This document shows, piece after piece, positions 1 to 7,741 of a stretch of DNA of 14,879 bases. The notes below the pieces were generated by a model. The model was not told the origin of the DNA. It made no database searches and saw only the letters and a program-made list of their open reading frames with translations. The translations under genes and the position numbers were made by a program. Origin of the DNA: an uncultured bacterium (GTDB lineage: Bacteria; Patescibacteriota; Gracilibacteria; BD1-5; UBA6164); NCBI GenBank assembly GCA_947311335.1, contig CAMZKR010000117.1:1-14879 (forward strand), given 5' to 3'. Position 1 is the stretch's first letter. Each line of letters starts with the position of its first letter.

Positions 1-758
1 AATATTAAAAAAAACAAACTTCATATGACTCATATAAAAGCACTTCTAGAATAAGTTAATAATATTAAAATTATTATAAAAATAAAAATTAATGAGTGAT
101 AAAATTCAAGTTTTTTCTTTCAAATATGTAGTATAGATCATAAATATATTATTAAGAAAAATGCCATTTGATTTGGTCAATCAAATATTCACTGAAATCT
201 CCTTAATCAAGAATTTTCTACTCCATGATATATAGGAATACTTCAATTAAATGTCCAATTATTAACATAATAATTAAATCAAAATATCCTAAGAAATTCT
301 TCTCAAATTAGTTTTATTGTTATAGATAGGAAAAGGCTTATTGATGCAGAAAAAATAAGCAATTTAAATAAATCTTTGGTTTTTATTTGTAAGAAAGGTT
401 TTCAGTGTCTATATATTAAAAATACTATTAAAAATATAAAATCATACCTTCACCCATAAAAAATAGCCCCTAAACCTAAAGAATTAAGTAGACTTATAAA
501 TATTCAATAAACAAAATAAATAAATATTAAATAATCTATTAATTCAAATTTTGGGAAAGCTTTTTTTTTATAAAATTCATATATTAATGAGAAAAAAAGA
601 ACTAATATTAAAAGTTCTTTTACCAGTATTCAAAAGTAATTAAGTCATAACTTATATTCAAATAAAACCTTTATTATAACATAAAAAGGAAGTAATATTA
701 TTAGTAATTTACTTGTGTTTGTAAATAAATTTGTATTTTTTATTTTTTTTAAATCCAT
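1..758 (-). CDS. O-antigen ligase/polymerase-like membrane protein (3' end cut by window edge)
   Basis: Probable O-antigen ligase or Wzy-type polymerase family protein (Wzy_C/WaaL-like), which would join or polymerise surface polysaccharide at the outer face of the membrane. The 252 visible residues are mostly hydrophobic, with about seven likely membrane helices. Two stretches fit the family: RFQGIFDGPNQMAFFL (the common GxxxxPNxxA pattern) and LLTYSRSAFIG (resembling the ligase S-R-G/S-A helix). The start is ATG at 758-756; an in-frame TAA lies two codons upstream, so no earlier start exists. The gene follows the glycosyltransferase at 801-1970 by 42 nt on the same strand, probably as one operon. 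Several glycines in the conserved stretches are TGA codons. The C-terminal part, including any large periplasmic loop, lies outside the window, so ligase and polymerase cannot be told apart. Confidence 0.8.
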
Positions 759-800
759 AGTTTATTTATAGTTAATTTATATAATAATAAATAAATAAAT

Positions 801-1970
801 TTAAAGTCAAACAGTTTTACTATTTTTAATGATACTATTAAATTTTTCTATAAATTCTTTTTCACTATATTTTAATGTACTTTTAATACAATTATTTTCT
901 TTATATTTTCAAAATTTTATATTTATATTAAAAGTTTTAAATTTATTTATAAAATCATCTCAATTAGCATTTAAAAAGAAAGATCAGGTTTTTCATTCAG
1001 TAATAGTCTCTTTTAACCCTCATCATTTAAATGCAAAAACAGGCTTTCAAGCGGATAATACTTCAATTGGAACTATTCAAAAATCTTCTTCTCCTGGGAA
1101 AATAAGTCATTTACTATTTTGTACAATAGAAACAAGATCATTATTATATTTAGCTCAAAGAAATACTATATTTTTGTTTTTTACTTTTTTTAATAAAAAA
1201 TTTTTATAATTTCATTCTCATATAATAAATAATTTTTCATTTTTTATTTTATTAAAAGCATCTATTGCTATTTCAATTTTTTTAAATTCAGTTAAAGCAG
1301 ATATTATTATGAAATAGTCATTTCATTTTAGTTTATAATTTTTTTTGTAAGTACTAAAAACATTTTTATTAATTTTCTTTTTAAATCTATCTATTTCAAC
1401 AGGGGGGTATAATAAAATAGATTTTTTTTTATAATATTTTTTAATTCTTTTTTGAGTATTTATTGAATTTGCAATACATATATCATGTCTTTTACTAGCT
1501 TTATAATCCCATTCTCTTAAATGTTTAAATAAATAATTTAAAATAAATCATTTTATTTTATTATTCCATCAAATATCTTTTTTATATTCATTTGTCCAAT
1601 CCCATAAATATCTAGATGGTGAATGGTAGTAAACTATATGTTTAGTGTTATGTTTTGTTAATATTCAATGGGCAAAGGAACTTGAACTACATATTACAAT
1701 ATTATACTTACTAAAGTCTAAGCTTTCAATAGATTTTCGCATAAAAAGAAGACTTAATCTTTGATTTTTAGTTAAATTATAAATCTTTTGAGATTTTAAT
1801 TTAAATACACTATTATGAATTTGTTCTTTTTTAAATATTGTTCATACTTTTTTTTCATCATAAATTAAAGTATATAAATCAGCATTTTTATATTTTTTTA
1901 TTAAAGATTTTAAAACTTTTTCTGCTCATCAAAGCTTTATTAACATCTCATGGATTATTGCAACCTTCAT
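801..1970 (-). CDS. GT4-family glycosyltransferase
   Basis: A 389-residue retaining glycosyltransferase of the GT4/GT-B fold, probably adding a sugar to a cell-surface polysaccharide from a nucleotide-sugar donor at the cytoplasmic membrane face. The N terminus reads MKVAIIHEMLIKLGGAEKVL, the acceptor-domain glycine loop typical of WbaZ-like enzymes. Around residue 110 is HIVYYHSPSRYLWD, matching the family's YxHxPxRYxWD signature. The donor site FPGEEDFGIVPIEVLSAGKP (near residues 291-310) contains the E-x7-E motif, E295 and E303, with PIE and the following AGKPV all present. Length is normal for the family. Translation ends at TAA after a TGA that is read as Gly. Residue 78 is encoded by CGA, a rare codon here. 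The start lies about 17 nt from a -10-like TATAAT in the left arm of the 34-bp inverted repeat. Family assignment is firm; the sugar and acceptor are unknown. Confidence 0.93.
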
Positions 1971-1984
1971 TTTATTAGTATTTC

Positions 1985-2080
1985 TTATTATAAAATTATT
2001 TAATTGAGTAAAGTTTAATTATTTTTTGAAAATTATAAATTTTTTGTTAAACTTTACTCAATTAAATAATTTTATAATAA
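1985..2080. repeat. Perfect 34-bp inverted repeat, 28-nt spacer
   Basis: Left arm 1985-2018 and right arm 2047-2080 are exact reverse complements over all 34 positions, separated by 28 nt at 2019-2046. The identity stops abruptly on the outer sides (C1984 against T2081). The element sits between the divergently transcribed glycosyltransferase (start 1970) and the first pilin-like gene (start 2088), so both genes begin within about 15 nt of an arm. Each arm carries an outward-facing TATAAT. There is no GC-rich stem or U-run, so a terminator is unlikely. It may be a duplicated, symmetric divergent promoter or operator; an invertible element or an assembly artefact is also possible. Confidence 0.93.
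1987..2078. promoter_or_regulatory. Putative mirrored divergent promoters (-10 TATAAT in each arm)
   Basis: TATAAT lies at 2073-2078 on the plus strand and, by symmetry, at 1992-1987 on the minus strand. The distances to the start codons (9 nt to GTG 2088 and 16 nt to ATG 1970) imply a leaderless or nearly leaderless plus-strand transcript and a very short minus-strand leader. No convincing -35 is seen at the right spacing, so this is a tentative call based on the -10 match and position. Confidence 0.42.
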
Positions 2081-2087
2081 TATATTT

Positions 2088-2486
2088 GTGTTTAAAAAAA
2101 TATATCTAATATTTTTAATTTGATTTTTTTCATTATTTATTCCGTTTCCTTATTTAACTTTTTGAGGAGACGATTTAACTAAATCAGACTTTTCTTTAAA
2201 CCCATGAATATTTTCTCCATGAAGCACGAATTTATTATGAACGGGAGATATGGAAACAACAGTTACTGATATATTGATAAATGTAATAGATTTACTTATA
2301 GTTTCGTTTTGAGTTTTAGCTCTTTTAATTATGACTATTTGAGCATGATATATGATTATATATCATGGACAAGAAGAGTTTTTATCAAAATGAAAAACTA
2401 TATTTACAGCATGACTTATTTCTTTAATTGTAGCATTATCGGCATGACTTATAATGGCTATGATTAATTATTTAGTATATAATTAA
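2088..2486 (+). CDS. VirB2/TrbC-like small membrane protein 1
   Basis: A 132-residue protein with a signal-like N terminus (basic MFKKIY followed by a hydrophobic stretch to about residue 25), a Gly/Ser/Thr-rich extracytoplasmic linker, then two membrane helices joined by a short charged loop (YHGQEEFLSKGKT). That layout fits type IV secretion pilins of the TrbC/VirB2 family: processed signal, helix, charged cytoplasmic loop, helix. The start is GTG at 2088-2090, chosen because it is the only start codon giving the signal segment in this frame. It is the first of four consecutive genes of this type, followed after 5 nt by the next. Sequence matching to VirB2 is by architecture and loop pattern only; a generic two-helix envelope protein is the alternative. 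Confidence 0.72.
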
Positions 2487-2491
2487 TTTTA

Positions 2492-2839
2492 ATGATAAAA
2501 AAAGGAATTTTATTTATTTACATTTTTATTTTTTTAAGATTAAAGGCTTTAGCTTTAGCTAGCCTACATTGTTCAGATTTAACATGATGTTGAGCTGTAC
2601 CTACAAGTAATAACGGATTTATATATATAATTTCTGAATTTATATCACAAATGATATTATATACTGCAGTATTGGCAGTTATAGCTTTAATGATAAGTTG
2701 AATTATGTATATGCTTTCTATGTGAGAAGAAGAAAAGACAAAAAAAGCAAAGAAATGGATTATCTGGTCCTTAATTTGAGTTATAATTTCTGTATCAGCT
2801 TGGTTTATAATCAATTCTATTAATAATTTATCTATATAA
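2492..2839 (+). CDS. VirB2/TrbC-like small membrane protein 2
   Basis: A 115-residue protein with a signal-like hydrophobic N terminus (to about residue 24), then a short segment with two cysteines (HCSDLTGC) that could form a disulfide outside the cytoplasm. Two membrane helices follow, flanking the loop LSMGEEEKTKKAKKW, which closely matches the loop of the fourth paralogue (STGEEDKLKKGKD). The pattern G-E-E-x-K-x-K-K-x-K before the second helix is typical of TrbC/VirB2-like pilins. ATG 2492 begins 5 nt after the previous stop and the next gene starts 2 nt after this one ends, so translation is probably coupled. Read with the standard code, it would be truncated at the TGA between the two conserved cysteines. 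Confidence 0.74.
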
Positions 2840-2841
2840 TT

Positions 2842-3198
2842 ATGTTAAGATATATATATTTTTTTTTAATGGTTTATATTTTATTTTTAAATAGAATATT
2901 TGCTTGATTTAATCAGTGAGATATTGATCCAGAATTAAATTCTATTAATAATGGTGATATTGGTTATAATCTTATTAACATAATACTTACTTATATTAAA
3001 GATAATATTTTTTCTTTACTTTATATTATTTGAATATGAGCATTCCTTTATATTTGAGTTAAACTTATAATAGCTAAATGAAAACCAGATGAATTTAAAA
3101 AAGCTTTTATGAATTTAGTATATGTTATAATTTGAATTTTAATAGTATCATTTTCATGGGCCTTAGTAAGATTTGCATCTGGAATAGAGTTCTTTTAA
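2842..3198 (+). CDS. VirB2/TrbC-like small membrane protein 3
   Basis: A 118-residue protein with the cassette's common layout: a hydrophobic signal-like segment (about residues 4-21), an Asp/Asn-rich linker, a first membrane helix rich in Ile, Leu and Gly, the charged loop IIAKGKPDEFKKAFMN, and a second helix ending SWALVRFASGIEFF. The loop keeps the G-x-x-x-E-x-x-K-K spacing of its paralogues but lacks the GEE core, making it the most divergent of the four. ATG 2842 lies 2 nt after the upstream stop. The four proteins are clearly not recent duplicates, so they probably have distinct roles in one assembly. Function is inferred from architecture and neighbours. Confidence 0.7.
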
Positions 3199-3215
3199 TT
3201 AATTATTAAATTATT

Positions 3216-3611
3216 ATGACAAAAAAATTAATTTTATGACTTTTCTTATTCTTTTTTTGATTTATTAATGTATACTGATTAGATTGTTCTTATAATTGAG
3301 TATGAGATTTAGATAGTAATATAATAGAGAGATGTATAGATGGAAGCAATTTGCTAATGAAAAATGATATGAAAATAACAGGTTGATTTAAAGAAAAAAT
3401 CCAATCATGGATAGAAACAATAGCAGGAATATTATGACTTTTTGCTGTATGAGCAATAGCATTTTGATGATTTATGTTAGTTATAAGTACATGAGAAGAA
3501 GATAAGTTAAAAAAATGAAAAGATATTTTAAAATGGTGAATTATATGATTTTTATGAGTTGTTTCAGCTTGAGTTTTTATAAGAATTATTATTTGAATAT
3601 TAGTAAATTAA
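3216..3611 (+). CDS. VirB2/TrbC-like small membrane protein 4 (best match to the family)
   Basis: A 131-residue protein and the clearest TrbC/VirB2-like member. A hydrophobic signal-like N terminus (to about residue 20) is followed by a segment with two cysteines (LDCS and ERCIDG) separated by a short loop, then an amphipathic stretch, a Gly/Ala-rich helix LFAVGAIAFGGFMLV, the charged loop STGEEDKLKKGKDIL, and a second helix GIIGFLGVVSAGVFI. The motif G-G-x-M-x-x-x-S-x-G-x-E-x-K-x-x-x-G-K is the usual pilin-loop pattern in CPR genomes. Most helix glycines are TGA codons. It starts 17 nt after gene 3 and ends 12 nt before the metallopeptidase. No VirB4, VirD4 or other type IV secretion component is inside the window, so the partner machinery is not shown. 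Confidence 0.78.
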
Positions 3612-3623
3612 ATATTCTAAAAA

Positions 3624-4529
3624 ATGTTTTTTAATCCAAATTTAAAAAAAATACTTTTTTTATCATTGTTTTTTACTATAGCAATATTTTTTATTAAATA
3701 TTATTTTTTAGATGATGATAATTATAATATTTCTAATGAAGAAAATTATATAGATAGAAGTATAGATGAAAATAGTATTGAGTTAAATATAGAGGATTTA
3801 GAAACACCAAACTTAACTGAAACAATAAAATCAAATACAGAAAGAAATATAATTTTAGAAAAATACAAAGAAAATATTATTAAAAAAGTAAATAATACTA
3901 ATAATATATCTTATATATATATACCTTCTGTTTTAAGATGAAAAATAAGAAACCATATAAAAAATATATCATTTTTTGTTACTAGTAGTTATTTTTTTAA
4001 TAAAATAGAAGATTTAACAGTTGAGTTTTACAAAGATTTGATAGATGTAAGATGAAAGATGAAAAATAAGAAAATAAAACTTTTTTGACCAATAAAAATG
4101 TGAAAAGAAGAATTATTGTCTGTTTTTATTCATGAATTATGACATTATATAGATTTATATTTTTTTAATAACACAAGATTTTGAGATACAAGTAATAATT
4201 TTTATAAAATATCGTGGAATTCTACAAAAATAATGAAAAAATGACAAAAGGGTTGAGATTTTGTATCTTGATATTCTATGACAAATAAATATGAAGATTT
4301 TGCTGAAAGTTTTAATTATTATATATTGCATAATAAAGATTTTTTACAAAAAACAAAGAAAAGTATCTTTTTAAAAGAAAAATATAAATTTTTTAGAATA
4401 TATTTATTTAATAGAAAAGAATTTGTTTTAACTGATTTTTGAAATAATTCAAAAATTAAAGATTATTATCGGGATACAACAAAAATTTGAATTAATTTAA
4501 ATAAAATTTTGCAATATTTATGAAAATAG
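3624..4529 (+). CDS. Membrane-anchored zinc metallopeptidase, anthrax lethal factor-like (gluzincin)
   Basis: A 301-residue protein with an N-terminal membrane anchor (about residues 9-25, preceded by lysines, no clear cleavage site), an Asp/Glu/Asn-rich stalk to about residue 90, and a C-terminal peptidase domain. The catalytic helix is VFIHELGHYIDLYF with H170, E171 and H174. About 50 residues later comes GYSMTNKYEDFAESF with E224 as the likely third zinc ligand. The pairing HExGHxxD ... Y-x-x-T-N-x-x-E-x-F-A-E resembles anthrax lethal factor and related M34-type/Pro-Pro endopeptidase-like enzymes, from established family knowledge. Predicted topology places the active site outside the cytoplasm. 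The gene ends with TAG and follows the four pilin-like genes at 12 nt. The glycine within HELGH is a TGA codon, so a standard-code annotation would lose the active site. Residue 283 is encoded by CGG, the only such codon noticed in the window. Confidence 0.8.
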
Positions 4530-4716
4530 ATATACTATTTTTAGTCGTTAAAAAAATATATAAATCAATGTCAAAATTATAAGATGAATAAAGTTATTAA
4601 AGCTTTTTGGAGAGCTTCTTAAATTTTTCTTAATAACTTTTCAATTTTATAAAAGATAAATCTTTTTAAAAAGCTTAAAAAATCAAGCTAGACAATTATA
4701 TTATTAATAAAAAAAT
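4530..4716. other. 187-nt intergenic region with an 11-bp inverted repeat
   Basis: No convincing gene. AAAGTTATTAA at 4590-4600 and its reverse complement TTAATAACTTT at 4630-4640 form an 11-bp perfect inverted repeat enclosing a smaller AAGCT/AGCTT stem. No U-run follows, so an intrinsic terminator is not supported. The left arm, followed 15 nt later by TTCTTAAATTTTTCT, recurs almost exactly before the lipoprotein gene at 6700-6739, suggesting a shared regulatory or leader element. The RNase J promoter must lie here, but no good -35/-10 pair stands out. Confidence 0.5.
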
Positions 4717-5808
4717 ATGAAGGACTTTTTAGATGAATTAGACAATGAGTTAAAATGAATAAATAAAGAAAAACAGTGAACAAAAGAAAAACAGTGAACA
4801 AAAGAAAAAGTGAAAAATAAAATTAATATAACGAATAAAGTTAATAAAAATATTATAAACAAAGTTTCTATTAATCAAAAACAAGGTTTTAAAGTAAAAT
4901 TACATAATTGAAATATAGAAAGATCAATTTTAAATAAAAATCAAGTTACTTTTCCTGAGACAAGATTTTTTTTACCAACACTTAGAGAAAAATATACAAG
5001 ATATATTCCAATTTGATGAAATGATGAAACTTGAGCAAAAAATATGTGAATGTTACAATATAAAAATGATATTGTTTTAATAGATTGTTGAATACAATTT
5101 GCCGAACCTAGTATGCTTTGAGCAAATTATTCTATACCAGATGTTTCATTTTTAGTAAAATACAAAAAACAAATAAAATGATTTATAATTACACATGCTC
5201 ATTTAGATCATATATGAGCACTTAAACATATATTACCAGTTTTATGAATGCCTATTTTATATTGAACTAAACTAACTTTAGGAATAATAAGTAAATCTTT
5301 AGAAGAAGCTAGAATATTAGATAAAATGGTTCTTGTAGAAGTTGATGCATGAATTAATAAAAAATTAAATATTTGACCTTTTGAAGTTGAATTTTTTGGA
5401 GTAAATCATTCTATTCCTGATAGTGCATGAGTATTTATAAAATCTCCTTGAGGTGCAAAATTTGTTCATACTTGAGATTTTAAAATAGATTTTAATCCAG
5501 CGATAGATAGGCCAGCAGATCTTTCAAGAATAGCCAAAATATGAAAACAAGGAATACATTTACTTTTATCAGACTCTACAGGTTCAGCAAGAAAATGATT
5601 TTGTAAATCAGAAAAAGAAGTATGAGAGGAACTAGAAAAAATAGTATCAGGCCATAAAAAATGAAGACTTATAATAGCTGCATTTTCTTCTTGGATATCA
5701 AGAGTACAACAACTTGTATATATTTGTGAAAAATACGATAGACATATATTTCTTAGTTGAAGAAGCATGATTGAAAATGTGGCGATTGCAAAAAACTTTG
5801 ATATTTAA
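4717..5808 (+). CDS. rnj: RNase J, N-terminal part of a frameshifted gene
   Basis: RNase J, the metallo-beta-lactamase/beta-CASP ribonuclease (endo- and 5'-3' exonuclease) of mRNA decay and rRNA maturation. This frame encodes 363 residues: a Lys-rich extension of about 85-100 residues absent from typical RNase J, then RYIPIGGNDETGAKNMG, the metal motif HAHLDH (H160, H162, D164, H165), GVNHSIPDSAG, HTGDFKID (D254), SDSTGSARKGF and SGRSMIENV. It stops at TAA 5806-5808 in the middle of the beta-CASP to MBL linker. The rest of the protein continues in the -1 frame at once (see 5835-6674). Adding one T to the run at 5804-5806 would read IL-KVKQG and restore an uninterrupted family-like sequence. 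So this is either a real recent frameshift, a sequencing or assembly error in a homopolymer, or a split gene. Confidence 0.88.
4765..4809 (+). repeat. 18-bp tandem repeat in the RNase J N-terminal extension
   Basis: Two exact 18-bp units (4765-4782 and 4783-4800) and a third partial unit (4801-4809) encode KEKQGT, KEKQGT, KEK. The length keeps the reading frame. It lies in the basic, low-complexity extension ahead of the catalytic domain, where replication slippage is likely to be tolerated. Confidence 0.9.
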
Positions 5809-5834
5809 AAGTAAAACAATGAGTTATAAAAAAA

Positions 5835-6674
5835 ATGACACCAAAAACAACAGAATGAATAGCCTCACATAAACAAATTATTATAACTACATGAAGTCAA
5901 TGAGAACAATACTCAGCATTAGCTAGGATGGCAGAATGAAAACATAATTCTATAGAGGTAATTAAATGAGATACTATTATTTTTTCTTCTTCTGTAGTTC
6001 CATGAAATGAAAAGAGCGTTTGAGGTCTTATGAATAAATTAATTAAGCTGTGAGCAACAATAATAACAAAAAATGATAAAGAAGTCCACACATGATGACA
6101 TGCTTTTCAAGAAGAACAAAAAATAATGTTAAAATTAGTTAATCCAAGATATTTTATGCCAATTTATTGAGATTTATATTTTAGACATTTACATAAAAAT
6201 ACAGCTATAAGTACATGATTTAAAGAGGATGACATTTTGATGTTAAATAATTGAAATATAATAGATTTTGCTCCAGATGGGTCTGTTTTTAGATCAAAAA
6301 TAAAGGTGCCAATTCAAAAATTAATTATAGATTGACATTGAATGTGAATTGCTACTAGTCATGTTATTAAGGCAAGAGAAAAAATGATGAATTCTTGAGT
6401 TTTGGTTATTTTAATTAGAGTTGATAAAAAAACAAAAGCTATTTTGTGACATCTTAAATTAGAAACAGGGGGGCTTGTTTATTTAGAAGAGGTTAGATAT
6501 ATTCATAAAATAATAATAAAAAAAACAAGAAATATTTATGAAAATACAATAAAAGATATACCAGATATTGAAGAAAAAGATTTTTTAAAGTTAATTAGAA
6601 CAGATTTAGAACTATTTTTATCAAAAAGAATTGATAGAGCTCCTATGATAATTCCTATTATTATGAAAATATAA
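5835..6674 (+). CDS. rnj: RNase J, C-terminal part of a frameshifted gene
   Basis: The remainder of RNase J in the -1 frame relative to the upstream part. If translated separately it would start at ATG 5835 and give 279 residues; the coding signal of the full gene resumes already at about 5807. Recognisable stretches are IIITTGSQGEQ, ALARMAEGKH, SSSVVPGNEKSVGG, VHTGGHAFQEEQ, PRYFMPIYGDLYFRHLH and a C-terminal dimerisation region ending APMIIPIIMKI. The loop usually reading P-x-H-G-E, where His is a metal ligand, reads PIYGD here (TAT at 6165-6167). Beta-CASP and MBL elements are split between the two frames, so neither half should be active alone unless the halves assemble or the shift is bypassed. 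The reading frame after the break is well preserved, which argues against an old pseudogene. Confidence 0.85.
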
Positions 6675-6685
6675 AATAAGATTTC

Positions 6686-6713
6686 TTGCAAACTTTGCTA
6701 AAGTTATTAATAT
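6686..6713 (+). promoter_or_regulatory. Possible promoter of the lipoprotein-pyrH pair
   Basis: TTGCAA (6686-6691), 16 nt, TAATAT (6708-6713) is a plausible sigma-70-type pair about 28 nt before ATG 6742. It overlaps the AAAGTTATTAA element (6700-6710) also found before RNase J. In such AT-rich DNA this match could be chance. Confidence 0.35.
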
Positions 6714-6741
6714 ATTGAAGGTTATTTCTTAATTTTTCTAT

Positions 6742-7740
6742 ATGAAAAAAATATTAATTATTATAACAGTTTCTTTTTTAATTTTTTCTTGTACTTGATG
6801 AAATCAAAAAATAGAAAATGCTAAAAAAGAAATGTTATGAAACACAGGAGTTACAAATATTGATACTATAAATGCTGGGGATTTTAAAAAAAATATAAAA
6901 GAAGAACAAAAAAAAAGTAATAATATAAAAATAGAATATTTAACGAAAGAAAAATATATTGAACTTAATGCTATTAATGAAAAAGATTTAAAAACATGAG
7001 AAATTGAAATTACATGAAAAACACTTGAATATGTTGATAAAATAGAAGTACAATTTATAAATTCAGAATCAGATTATCCTGAAGATAATTATACTTTAAA
7101 AAAATTTAAACCATGATGAGATAATTTTAAATATATGGCATCTTCTAGATTTAGAGTGTTAGATTTTTGAAAAAATATATACATATTTACTTCTTATTCT
7201 TGAGATAAAAAATCAAAACTTAAATTGACTATTTATCTAGAAAATCCAGAAAATAAAAATACAAAGAAACAAAATTATGAAAAAAAATTAATTTGAACAG
7301 AAAATGATACAGTTTTTTTAAACCTACCTGTTAATGATAATTTTTGAAAATCTATAATGCTATGAGAAGACGTTTTTACATATTCTTTAATAGATAATTT
7401 AGAAATAAAAAAGAAAAATATAAAAGATTTGAACTGTGAAAATTTGACAAAATTTCTTACAAAAAATATAAATACATGGTTTTTTTGGAATACATGTAGA
7501 GATATAGTAAAGGATAAATGAATTAGTTTTTATCTTATAGAATTAAAGGGAGATAATTATATATATGAAAAACATTATATTGATTTTGTACACGGTTTTT
7601 ATTGAATTCAAAGTTTAGAAAAATGAAATGGATTAAGTAGTGAAAATATAAAAGAAAAAAATGATGAATTAAAAGAAAAAAATGATTACAAAATATTAGA
7701 AAAAACAGACATTTTATTTAAAGAAATTGTAAATAATTAA
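6742..7740 (+). CDS. Lipoprotein of unknown function
   Basis: A 332-residue protein with a lipoprotein signal peptide: two lysines, a hydrophobic core, and the lipobox-like FLIFSC with acylated Cys at residue 17, followed by TGG-type Gly residues (both TGA codons). It should be anchored to the outer face of the membrane. The mature part is rich in Lys, Glu, Asn and aromatic residues and predicted to be mainly beta-strand with a Lys/Glu-rich tail containing a short repeat (KEKNDELKEKND, near residue 311). Cysteines occur only in the middle (NCENL and NTCRDI), perhaps a disulfide. I recognise no domain. It ends 1 nt before pyrH and is probably co-transcribed with it, although no functional link is evident. 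The start is the first ATG giving the signal peptide. Confidence 0.8.
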
Positions 7741-7741
7741 T

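Noticed and set aside
829..1209. Plus-strand standard-code ORF of 126 codons
   Set aside because: It lies antisense to the glycosyltransferase, whose conserved motifs are on the minus strand.
2518..2814. Minus-strand ORF of 98 codons
   Set aside because: Shadow of the second pilin-like gene on the plus strand.
4584..4622. 12-codon leader peptide (MNKVIKAFWRAS) before RNase J
   Set aside because: Its ATG overlaps a TAAGAT -10-like hexamer, nothing supports translation, and such short frames are common by chance.
4590..4640. Intrinsic terminator after the metallopeptidase
   Set aside because: The 11-bp stem is AT-only with a long 29-nt loop and no U-run after it.
5799..5812. Programmed -1 frameshift site in RNase J
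   Set aside because: The ATTTAAAA run is not a slippery heptamer in the right phase (Ile ATT would slip to TAT). A lost T is simpler, although recoding is not excluded.
5466..6091. Two minus-strand ORFs (5466-5768 and 5897-6091)
   Set aside because: Both are antisense to RNase J coding sequence with clear family motifs.
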